A stretch of DNA of 64,000 nucleotides, taken from NCBI RefSeq assembly GCF_900156745.1, contig NZ_LT707065.1:558001-622000 (forward strand), read 5' to 3'. Below the pieces are notes generated by a model, which was not told where the DNA came from, ran no database searches, and was given only the letters and a program-made list of their open reading frames with translations. How positions within the stretch are numbered: the first letter of the stretch is position 1; each line of letters begins with the position of its first letter. Shown here piece after piece: positions 28,286 to 35,352 of this stretch. Source of the DNA: Achromobacter sp. MFA1 R4. Its GTDB lineage: Bacteria; Pseudomonadota; Gammaproteobacteria; Burkholderiales; Burkholderiaceae_B. The position numbers and the translations under genes are program-made.

Positions 28286-28516
28286 GGGAATGGCCTATGG
28301 CAAAAATGAACATTCCCGCCGCGGGCGGGCGCCAGGGCGGGAAGTAGAACGAAATCGGACACTGTGCGGGAGCGGCCCCCGCAAAGCGCATAGATTACTG
28401 CAAATAAGTTCGCCTTGCCGCTGGCCGAGGGCCGGGTTAGGCTTTATTCCCACCCATTATTCGCGCCGGCCGCCCCAGGCGTCACGGCGCAACCCACCGC
28501 CCGGAGACAAAGCCGT

Positions 28517-28969
28517 ATGCAGGATGCTTCCCCCAAGCGCATGCCCCACGCCGACGCGCAGGTACACATGACAGGCGGCTGCCAATGCGGCGCCATCCGC
28601 TACGCCCTCACCGACGAGCCCATCACGGCCGCCACCTGTCATTGCCGGGACTGCCAATATTCCAGCGGCGGCGCCCCGGCCCATGCGCTGATCTTCCCGG
28701 CGGGCACGGTGACGCTGCTGCGCGGCCAGCCCAAGGAGCACCGCTACCAGGGCGACTCCGGGCATACCGTCATGCGCAGTTTCTGCCCCGCCTGTGGGAC
28801 GCCGCTGTTCGGCGGCTCGGAGGGCATGGGTTATGAAGTCGTGCGCGCGGGGTCGCTGGATGATCCGGAAGCGTTCCACGCCAAGGTCAGCCTGTGGACG
28901 GATTCGGCGCCTTCGTGGCATCACGTGGATCGCACGGTGCCGCATTTTCCGAGAAACTCGCCGGCGTAG
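28517..28969 (+). CDS. GFA-family (glutathione-dependent formaldehyde-activating-like) zinc protein
   Basis: A 150-residue protein of the GFA/CENP-V fold. Zinc ligands are visible as GGCQCGAIRY, TCHCRDCQ and FCPACGTPLF, matching the CxC, CxxC and CxxC pattern. GGAGAC lies 9 bases before ATG 28517; an internal Met at residue 18, just before GGCQCG, is an alternative. Most members have no known substrate, and formaldehyde chemistry is not implied by the context. It is read away from purC and towards the T6SS island. Confidence 0.88.
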   Translation: MQDASPKRMPHADAQVHMTGGCQCGAIRYALTDEPITAATCHCRDCQYSSGGAPAHALIFPAGTVTLLRGQPKEHRYQGDSGHTVMRSFCPACGTPLFGGSEGMGYEVVRAGSLDDPEAFHAKVSLWTDSAPSWHHVDRTVPHFPRNSPA

Positions 28970-29040
28970 CCTTAAACAGTCGCCAAGCCGACAGGTTCAG
29001 CGGCATCGCTGCTATCGAGGCTTCCACCAACTCAAGCCGA

Positions 29041-29303
29041 TCAATCGACCAGCCAGCCACCTTCCCCTTCGATCAAAGCGGCGTTGTGGCTGGTCGCATC
29101 ACCCACCCGTGCAACTGCCCGACCTTCCAGACCGCGGTCGACGATCCGGTCTGGATGACCGCTTCGCAGCTTATCCTGTCCCCGACACGGGCTTTCGGAT
29201 AACCCTCTACATTTGCGTGTGCAGCGCCGCTGACGACGGTTCCCATGCCATGGGTAGGACAATCATGGCGGTGACCAACAAAGAACAATAGGGCGCATGG
29301 CAT
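29041..29303 (-). pseudogene. PAAR-motif protein gene (T6SS spike tip), broken by a one-base frameshift
   Basis: Two overlapping reverse frames together spell one PAAR protein of about 87 residues. The first part is read from ATG 29303 and contains CPTHGMGTVVSG, KARVGDRISC and VIQTGSSTAV. The second, in the next frame, contains LEGRAVARVGDATSHNAALIEG and ends WLVD at 29041. The frames switch at about 29,129-29,132 (GCGGTCTGG), where one base is missing relative to the expected GCG-GTN-CTG. As read, translation goes out of frame and stops at 29073. PAAR proteins cap the VgrG spike and carry effectors. The lesion could also be a sequencing error. Confidence 0.8.
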
Positions 29304-29355
29304 TACCTTGCATCAGGAACATTCAACCAGAATGAGCCAGTAGAACCGACCGGCG

Positions 29356-29505
29356 TCACGAATCAATCCGCTCGCTATTCAGACGCATGATCGGTGTGCG
29401 CTTCTCCACAAATCCGCAGAGCTCATCAATTTCCTTCGGAAAAGGGGTGTAAGGAACGTTGTATTCGATGACCTCGGCCAAGCTGTCGGGAAAAGCGATT
29501 GCCAT
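29356..29505 (-). CDS. Small hypothetical ORF between immunity copy and PAAR gene
   Basis: A 49-codon frame (MAIAFPDSLAEVIEYN...) begins 22 bases after the last immunity gene. The frame is open further upstream, but that part overlaps the immunity gene in another frame. Composition is acidic with no membrane segment and no recognisable family. The Shine-Dalgarno is poor (GAAGG about 15 bases away). It may be a remnant of a further immunity or adaptor gene. Confidence 0.35.
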   Translation of the reverse strand: MAIAFPDSLAEVIEYNVPYTPFPKEIDELCGFVEKRTPIMRLNSERIDS

Positions 29506-29527
29506 AATCAACTTTGAACTGCGACCT

Positions 29528-30505
29528 TCACCCCACCACCTCACCCCTAAGGTTGACCAGATCAAAGCCATGGCCGTTGAAGCGGTGATAAATGTCCTTG
29601 CGCGCTTCCACCGGGGTGGTGTCATAGCCGCTCAAATCGGCGCCTGGCGCGCACAGGCGCTCCACTTCATCAGGCCACTGGGCGCTGGCAGCACGGCGGA
29701 TCAGATACCGATCGATCAGGGGGCCGCCCGCCAGGTAATACCCTGGCATGACCACCAGCCTTGCTAACAGGAAATCGATGAGGCCATCATCCTTGAAATT
29801 GACGGCCTTGGTGAAGCCACTGGGTTTGTGCAAGGTTCGCTGTGGATCGGGCTGTACGGCGGACAGGCCTTCAGCCATGTAGCGGCGGAGGAACTCCAGG
29901 CGAGTTAGATTATCTACAAGTGCGGATTCATCGCCGATGTCGAAGGCCCCGGAAGCCATGGCCAGATCGGTTGGCCCCGTGCGAAACACCAAGTTAAGGG
30001 AAAATTTTCCATCCGCCGATGCACTGAACTCGGTGAAGGGATAGACGTCCCGCCACGGCGCGGTGGTCGCCTTGTTCGGCCCTCCATAGATGTGCACAAC
30101 CTGAGCTTGGCGGTTAAATCGAACACAAGAGGGTGTAATCCTGCTGAGTGCGTATCCTAGACAAAACATCAGGACCGAGAAGAGCGCGATTATCCAATCG
30201 TCGGAGATAATTTCGATCGCGCTCTTGCCTCTCACTGCTGCAGAAATTATAGAAATACCCACTGGAATGAAGGTCGCCAAAAATGCGCCACACACCAAAT
30301 AAAGGACAAAGGCCATTTTTCCAACAGAAACGCGGCTTTCCAAATAGCGATCATTGAATAGATGCTTGTCAGAGAGGTCGTCCGAAAAACTGACCTGGCC
30401 AGGCCACATCGCGACACGGATGTCGGGAAGTTGCTGCCAATCCGAACGACGCTTCAGGTTGGCCAACATTTGTTCGAAGTTGAGCAAGGGGGGTGAGTTG
30501 GCCAT
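29528..30505 (-). CDS. Membrane protein, DUF6708-like; putative immunity to VasX-type effector (copy 1)
   Basis: A 325-residue protein with two membrane spans near the N-terminus (residues about 63-88 and 104-123) and a long soluble C-terminal domain. It is almost identical to the next gene outside residues 71-121. Family recognition (DUF6708, linked to T6SS loci) is tentative. Its place behind a membrane-inserting effector suggests an inner-membrane immunity protein, as TsiV2 protects against VasX. ATG 30505 overlaps the stop of the short ORF before it (TGATG). The frame is open further upstream, but only through that ORF in another reading frame. Confidence 0.75.
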   Translation of the reverse strand: MANSPPLLNFEQMLANLKRRSDWQQLPDIRVAMWPGQVSFSDDLSDKHLFNDRYLESRVSVGKMAFVLYLVCGAFLATFIPVGISIISAAVRGKSAIEIISDDWIIALFSVLMFCLGYALSRITPSCVRFNRQAQVVHIYGGPNKATTAPWRDVYPFTEFSASADGKFSLNLVFRTGPTDLAMASGAFDIGDESALVDNLTRLEFLRRYMAEGLSAVQPDPQRTLHKPSGFTKAVNFKDDGLIDFLLARLVVMPGYYLAGGPLIDRYLIRRAASAQWPDEVERLCAPGADLSGYDTTPVEARKDIYHRFNGHGFDLVNLRGEVVG

Positions 30506-30560
30506 CAGTTCGTCATCTCCAGTACTAGATTCGGCTGGGTAAAGCCGTTGGGCCAATAGC
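29528..30560. repeat. Tandem duplication unit, copy 1
   Basis: This roughly 1.03 kb unit is repeated at 30,675-31,707 with a constant offset of 1,147 bases. It includes the last 55 or so bases of an effector-like tail plus a full immunity-like gene. Identity is near-complete except in 30,143-30,295, the transmembrane-coding block. Confidence 0.85.
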
Positions 30561-30675
30561 GCACAGACGCATGAAGTGCATGCATCTGATGCCGCTTGGC
30601 GATCTTGGCGTCCCGCTTCGCGACCTTGGCGTGGAACATTAACAATTTCCATTGCCACTTTTGAATCGCGAGCAT
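30505..30675 (-). CDS. Orphan effector-tail ORF between the two immunity copies
   Basis: A 56-codon frame whose last 19 residues (VRYWPNGFTQPNLVLEMTN) match the C-terminus of the large effector except for one Asn/Asp change. The first 37 residues are basic and unrelated to the effector. Its ATG overlaps the stop of immunity copy 2 and its stop overlaps the ATG of immunity copy 1, both as TGATG. This coupling would allow ribosomes to pass through, but the peptide itself is probably a relic of a previous effector C-terminus. Confidence 0.6.
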   Translation of the reverse strand: MLAIQKWQWKLLMFHAKVAKRDAKIAKRHQMHALHASVRYWPNGFTQPNLVLEMTN

Positions 30676-31652
30676 CAGCCCACCACCTCGCCTATAAGGT
30701 TGACCAAGTCAAAGCCATGGCCGTTGAAGCGGTGATAAATGTCCTTGCGCGCTTCCACCGGGGTGGTGTCATAGCCGCTCAGGTCGGCGCCTGGTGCGCA
30801 CAGGCGCTCCACTTCCTCAGGCCACTGGGCGCTGGCAGCACGGCGGATCAGATACCGATCGATCAGGGGGCCGCCCGCCAGGTAATACCCTGGCATGACC
30901 ACCAGTCTTGCTAACAGGAAATCGATGAAGCCATCATCCTTGAAATTGACGGCCTTGGTGAAGCCACTGGGTTTGTACAAGGTTCGCTGTGGATCAGGCT
31001 GTACGGCGGACAGGCCTTCAGCCATGTAGCGGCGGAGGAACTCCAGGCGAGTTAGATTATCTACAAGTGCGGATTCATCGCCGATGTCGAAGGCCCCGGA
31101 AGCCATGGCCAGATCGGTTGGCCCCGTGCGAAACACCAGGTTAAGGGAAAATTTTCCATCCGCGGATGCACTGAACTCGGTGAAGGGATAGACGTCTCGC
31201 CATGGCGCGGTAGTCGCCTTGTTCGGCCCTCCATAGATATGCACAACTTGGGCTTGACGGTTAAATCGAACACAAGAGGGTGTAATTCTGGTTAGACCGT
31301 ATGCAAGCAAAAAAAAGAATGCGCAGAAAAGTACAGCTATCCAATAGAGGGATATTATTTCGCTGAATTCGAGGCCATTTATGAACTCGGAAATTATTAG
31401 GGAAATTGAAGACAGAGACGTAAATACGAACGCGCCACACGTCAAATAGAGAACAAAGGCCATTTTTCCAACAGAAACACGGCTTTCCAAATAGCGATCA
31501 TTGAATAGATGTTTGTCAGAGAGGTCGTCCGAAAAACTGACCTGGCCAGGCCACATCGCGACACGGATGTCGGGAAGTTGCTGCCAATCCGAACGACGCT
31601 TCAGGTTGGCCAACATTTGTTCAAAGTTGAGCAAGGGGGGGGGATTGGCCAT
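30675..31652 (-). CDS. Membrane protein, DUF6708-like; putative immunity to the adjacent effector (copy 2)
   Basis: A 325-residue paralogue of the gene at 29528. The N-terminal 70 and C-terminal 200 residues are nearly the same, but residues 71-121, covering both membrane spans and their loop, differ at most positions without a length change. ATG 31652 overlaps the effector stop (TGATG), the usual tight toxin/immunity coupling, so this copy is the likely cognate immunity gene. Codons 4-6 contain a run of nine C residues, absent from copy 1, that could slip and shift the frame. Confidence 0.78.
   Translation of the reverse strand: MANPPPLLNFEQMLANLKRRSDWQQLPDIRVAMWPGQVSFSDDLSDKHLFNDRYLESRVSVGKMAFVLYLTCGAFVFTSLSSISLIISEFINGLEFSEIISLYWIAVLFCAFFFLLAYGLTRITPSCVRFNRQAQVVHIYGGPNKATTAPWRDVYPFTEFSASADGKFSLNLVFRTGPTDLAMASGAFDIGDESALVDNLTRLEFLRRYMAEGLSAVQPDPQRTLYKPSGFTKAVNFKDDGFIDFLLARLVVMPGYYLAGGPLIDRYLIRRAASAQWPEEVERLCAPGADLSGYDTTPVEARKDIYHRFNGHGFDLVNLIGEVVG
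31635..31643. repeat. Homopolymer tract G9/C9 in immunity copy 2
   Basis: Nine consecutive G on the + strand (C on the coding strand) lie 9 bases inside the immunity gene start. Copy 1 has GGGGGG interrupted by T at the same place. Tracts of this length are prone to slippage. Confidence 0.8.
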
Positions 31653-34477
31653 CAGTTCGTCATCTCCAGTACCAAATCCGGCTGGGTAAAACCGTTGGGC
31701 CAATAGCGCACCACCGTATTGCCGAACAGGTTATGAGCTTCTAAACGCAGGTAGCCGTTGCCCGCTTTGACTTCGACTTTCGCAGGGTCGCTGAAAGCGC
31801 TTTCGGTCATCAGACCAAAAGCCACATGCTGCGTAAGCGCATATGCACTGATTTGTGGCTGCCAGCCCGGCAGCACTACGGCGACATCGCGTTGAGGCCG
31901 CGAACGCCCCACGCTCGGAAGAACGCCCTCAAGCATAATGTTGCCGACCTTATAACTGGCTTCTATTCTGGGTTTGAGGAACAACTCGTAATACCCCTTT
32001 TGCTCCGCCGTACCATCAAGCGTTGGATCAAGACCCAGGCATCCTCTCCTGATCCAGTCTGCGACTTTGGCCTTATCGGCACGGGCTTGGTTCCACGTAT
32101 AGGCGAGCTGCAATGCAGCGATGATCAAGGCCACTGGCGCATCGGCAAACCAGATTACTGCCCGCTCCAATGCGCCGAACAAGACAGCCTGTCCGGCTTT
32201 TTGCAGTGCTAATTTTCCTCCTAACCGAGTTATCTCTCGCGTCCACATCTTTGCGCCGAGATAGGAAAAACCTACACCAGCCGATGCGCCTTGCAGCGCA
32301 ATCCCGACGTACGTAACCTTCCTTTCAGTATGTTCCTGTTTTGCTAGCGAATTAATATCCTTGAACGCCATGACGAGCGCAGCCCCCGCTACCAAACCAA
32401 TCGCCCAACGATCCGCCCGATCCGCCAGCTTCTTTAGCGCCTCCGCCTCGGCAGCCTTGCCGCTTAACGCCGCCAGATCCCGTTGCCGGGCCAATACCGC
32501 GGACGCAAGCCCTTTTCCCCCTCCGCCCAAACCCAGCAGGTTCCCGGTAGCGTTCAAACTGTTGACCAGCGCGGTTTGGTCGCCCGTCGTGAACTGGTTG
32601 AACGCCGCAGCGGTATTTGTCACGGAAGTAAGTACGCTCAGGCCGCCCAGGCCCAATTTGGTCCCGTGCCAAAGCGATAACCTGAACGTAAGCCTGGGCA
32701 CCAGTTCGCGAACCTCGGCCTGATCCACTGCCTCGAGCGCGGACACGAGCCGTATTACGGTGATCTGATCCTTGGCCCCTTGGGCCACTGCGGTCAAACG
32801 GAAGTTCACCGTGCCAGCAAGGTTGGCCTCGCGCCGCAGCAGGTCAGGAACGTCTCGGGTGGCAATTTGCACCGGGCTGGCAAGTTGGCCCTCCGCAACC
32901 TCAAACATGGCGGCGTATCGGCTGCTCCAGAGTGCCTGGGCCGCCATCGGATTCTGCCCTTTCGTCAATGACAGCATCGCCAACGCAGTCAGTTGCCGGG
33001 ACGCCGCATCGGGCTTGATCTCCTTGACTAGGGTGCCCAGGTCCTTTAACGTCTTGTTGGCCAATTGGTCCGTCGTGGTCTCCAGCACCTGACGCACCGT
33101 GGCCCAGGCACCGATCTTGGGATGTCCAAGCAGGGCGAGACCCAGCAGACTCCCCTCGCGTGGCCCGCTGGGCGTCAACTGGCGGGAAAGTTCTTGCGTG
33201 CCCGCGGCGCTGCAGATCAGGCCATGGAGGGTGCGTACAACGGCGGCCCGGCCAGCCACGAAACAGCGTGCATCCTCCCAATCGTAAAGTTTGCGAAGGC
33301 TCCATGGCAGCGCGCCCGGACCGGCATAGGCTTGACCCCACGGAATGAGGTCTGCAGCCGCGGCATCCAGCTGCTGTTGATAATGGGCCACGGTAGGATC
33401 ATCCTTCTCAAGGAACTCCGCCCGAGCCTTTTGATCTACCGCTTCCCTGAACAAATCGCGCTTTGCCGCCAGCCCCTTTCTATAGGCGTAATCGCGTGCG
33501 GCATTCGCCGCGCCGCCGGTCGTGCCCGGAGGTAGCGCGCTGCCCACCGCATCATTGGAGAACGTCTGGAGCTCGACCTCCCGGGCCAGGTTGTCGCCCA
33601 GCGTCTCGATCACACCGCTGACCCACCGCAAGCGGGCCGCATCCTGGTTGTATGCGTTCCATTGCTTGAGCACACTATCGATGCGGTGATTGAGTTCGCT
33701 CGCCAGTCCCACCGGATCATGCAACGCGACCATCAGCCGTGCGCTGCCCGGTCCCTGAGCCATGCTCATGTCAGCGGTCGTCGGCAGGCGCGCGCTGTTG
33801 ATGTATTCCGACCACGGGACCTTCTGGCCGTCGAGTCCGACAGCGTGTTGGTCCGCAATGTCTTCCAGGCGAATGGTATGTTTGACGGATGGTGCTGCTT
33901 CGGGGCTGGGGTTCGCCTTGAAGGCGGCCAGCCACGGCGCAAGATCCACCTCCGTACCCAGGGTTCCGCGCACGTTATCCGTGTTGTCCAGAAAGGAGGC
34001 AAGCTTGTCGGGACTCAGCAAGGTATCGGCAAACCAGATCGAGACCCATGCCGGATCGTGGTCGTAGGCGGGAATATAGGGAAACGGCAGCAGCTCTCCG
34101 ACCAATCCCGTGGCACGGAACTCGGCGTTCAACTGAAGCCGCTGGAATTGCGCGGGCCTGCGCTGGCCACCGTTGGTATCGCCGTCCGGGCTGCGATAGA
34201 CAAAGCACAGAATCTGTTCCCGGTTGTCCGGGTCATGGATGTACAGGTAGCCATCGTCGTCGCGCAATGCACGCAACACGTACTGGGTGCTCGCAAGCGC
34301 AGGGAAGCCGCGTTCCAGATTGGGGTGGCTATAGGCGAATCCAGCGCGCTCGGCGGGCGCGACGGAATACCGTAATGGAAAGAATGGAACGACCTTGCTG
34401 CAATGATGCGGCGATTGGGCAGCGCCGCTGGGCGTACAGCTGTTCAGCTCTTGCGGCGTTTTGGTGATGACGGTCAT
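31652..34477 (-). CDS. T6SS effector, VasX/BTH_I2691-like pore-forming toxin
   Basis: A 941-residue protein. The N-terminal domain resembles the toxin VasX N-terminal region (VPFFPLRYSVAPAER near residue 30; YVLRALRDDDGYLYIHD). A long helical middle follows, then hydrophobic stretches at about residues 695-705, 721-744 and 774-795 suited to membrane insertion. Such effectors depolarise target-cell membranes. ATG 34477 overlaps the DUF4123 gene stop (ATGA), with AAGGA upstream. The cysteine pair common at the N-terminus of relatives is reduced here (CTPSGAAQSPHHC). The gene order vgrG, DUF4123, effector, immunity is standard for T6SS effector islands. Confidence 0.85.
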   Translation of the reverse strand: MTVITKTPQELNSCTPSGAAQSPHHCSKVVPFFPLRYSVAPAERAGFAYSHPNLERGFPALASTQYVLRALRDDDGYLYIHDPDNREQILCFVYRSPDGDTNGGQRRPAQFQRLQLNAEFRATGLVGELLPFPYIPAYDHDPAWVSIWFADTLLSPDKLASFLDNTDNVRGTLGTEVDLAPWLAAFKANPSPEAAPSVKHTIRLEDIADQHAVGLDGQKVPWSEYINSARLPTTADMSMAQGPGSARLMVALHDPVGLASELNHRIDSVLKQWNAYNQDAARLRWVSGVIETLGDNLAREVELQTFSNDAVGSALPPGTTGGAANAARDYAYRKGLAAKRDLFREAVDQKARAEFLEKDDPTVAHYQQQLDAAAADLIPWGQAYAGPGALPWSLRKLYDWEDARCFVAGRAAVVRTLHGLICSAAGTQELSRQLTPSGPREGSLLGLALLGHPKIGAWATVRQVLETTTDQLANKTLKDLGTLVKEIKPDAASRQLTALAMLSLTKGQNPMAAQALWSSRYAAMFEVAEGQLASPVQIATRDVPDLLRREANLAGTVNFRLTAVAQGAKDQITVIRLVSALEAVDQAEVRELVPRLTFRLSLWHGTKLGLGGLSVLTSVTNTAAAFNQFTTGDQTALVNSLNATGNLLGLGGGGKGLASAVLARQRDLAALSGKAAEAEALKKLADRADRWAIGLVAGAALVMAFKDINSLAKQEHTERKVTYVGIALQGASAGVGFSYLGAKMWTREITRLGGKLALQKAGQAVLFGALERAVIWFADAPVALIIAALQLAYTWNQARADKAKVADWIRRGCLGLDPTLDGTAEQKGYYELFLKPRIEASYKVGNIMLEGVLPSVGRSRPQRDVAVVLPGWQPQISAYALTQHVAFGLMTESAFSDPAKVEVKAGNGYLRLEAHNLFGNTVVRYWPNGFTQPDLVLEMTN

Positions 34478-35352
34478 GCGGTGATTCCTTCCATCAAGGC
34501 GTGCGCCCGCAATAGACGACGCCACGCAGGCGTTTTCAAGTCGCCCATGATCCTGGCCAGCGCACTTTGCTTCTCGAAGAGCTGCTCGTGGTAGCGAAAG
34601 TACACATCCAGGAAGCCGAGCATGTCTTCGTTGTTTTCGAAGCCCCGCGAGAACGCATCCTCGGTGTGCTTTTGAACGTAGGTCAGCATCGTCGCTTCGT
34701 CGATGCCATCAAGCGCGGCAATGCCGCTGGCCAGCAAACGGCGCACGAACTGCATGTTGCGGTACTGAGTTTGCTGCGCCTGAAGGCTATGCAGGTGCGT
34801 GGCGCTCAGCCTCAATGGCCCGTTGGCGGCTTGCCCGCGACCCGGCATACTGTGGCCCACGCTGTACCAATCCCCTTTCCCCTCGTTCCATTCGCACCAA
34901 TACCAATGGTCGACAGGGCCCAACAGCGTGTCGAGCTCCAGGGAGTCCATGTCCCGGACCATCCCTCGCAAAGCGCGCGGCTCGTGCAGCCTCAACAGCG
35001 GCTGCGTCCCGTCCGGCAATAGCGCGTGCCGCTGGCTGCGCAGGTGCTCCAATACCGTATTGAAAGATTGGTCGGATAAAAGCAATCCGCCCCAGTGCAA
35101 CCGAACCCAAGGTTGCATGAACGCCTGCAGCAAAGGCGAATCGCTGCGGGCCTGAATCAGCAAGGGCCCATCCCGATGCTGGGAGGCATATTCGGTATGG
35201 CTGTATACCCAGGCATGCCAGATGCGGTGATCCAGCTTACGCACGATGGCCTCCAGCTCCGGCTCCAAGCCTGCGTCCAGAATCAGGAGCAGTTGAGGCG
35301 ACTGCTGGACGCGCGCCAGCAGCGCATCGGGTGTCGTAGGCTGGAGCGTCAT
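34474..35352 (-). CDS. DUF4123 T6SS effector adaptor/chaperone
   Basis: A soluble 292-residue protein of the DUF4123 (Tap/TEC) type, which loads a specific effector onto VgrG. Family-like features include the [17 protein letters not shown] start, HAWVYS, a central [14 protein letters not shown], and a C-terminal helical region with [19 protein letters not shown]. Its ATG overlaps the vgrG stop (ATGA) and its TGA overlaps the effector ATG, so all three genes are translationally coupled. The adaptor is intact even though vgrG is interrupted. Confidence 0.87.
   Translation of the reverse strand: MTLQPTTPDALLARVQQSPQLLLILDAGLEPELEAIVRKLDHRIWHAWVYSHTEYASQHRDGPLLIQARSDSPLLQAFMQPWVRLHWGGLLLSDQSFNTVLEHLRSQRHALLPDGTQPLLRLHEPRALRGMVRDMDSLELDTLLGPVDHWYWCEWNEGKGDWYSVGHSMPGRGQAANGPLRLSATHLHSLQAQQTQYRNMQFVRRLLASGIAALDGIDEATMLTYVQKHTEDAFSRGFENNEDMLGFLDVYFRYHEQLFEKQSALARIMGDLKTPAWRRLLRAHALMEGITA

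Larger units (their letters stand above)
30675..31707. repeat. Tandem duplication unit, copy 2
   Basis: The partner of 29,528-30,560. It runs from the immunity stop into the last codons of the full-length effector. The divergent block in this copy is 31,290-31,442 and is visibly AT-richer than its flanks. Confidence 0.85.

Noticed and set aside
29528..31707. Insertion-sequence-mediated duplication of the immunity genes
   Set aside because: No transposase, terminal inverted repeats or target-site duplication was seen at the repeat borders; recombination within the repeated genes is simpler.
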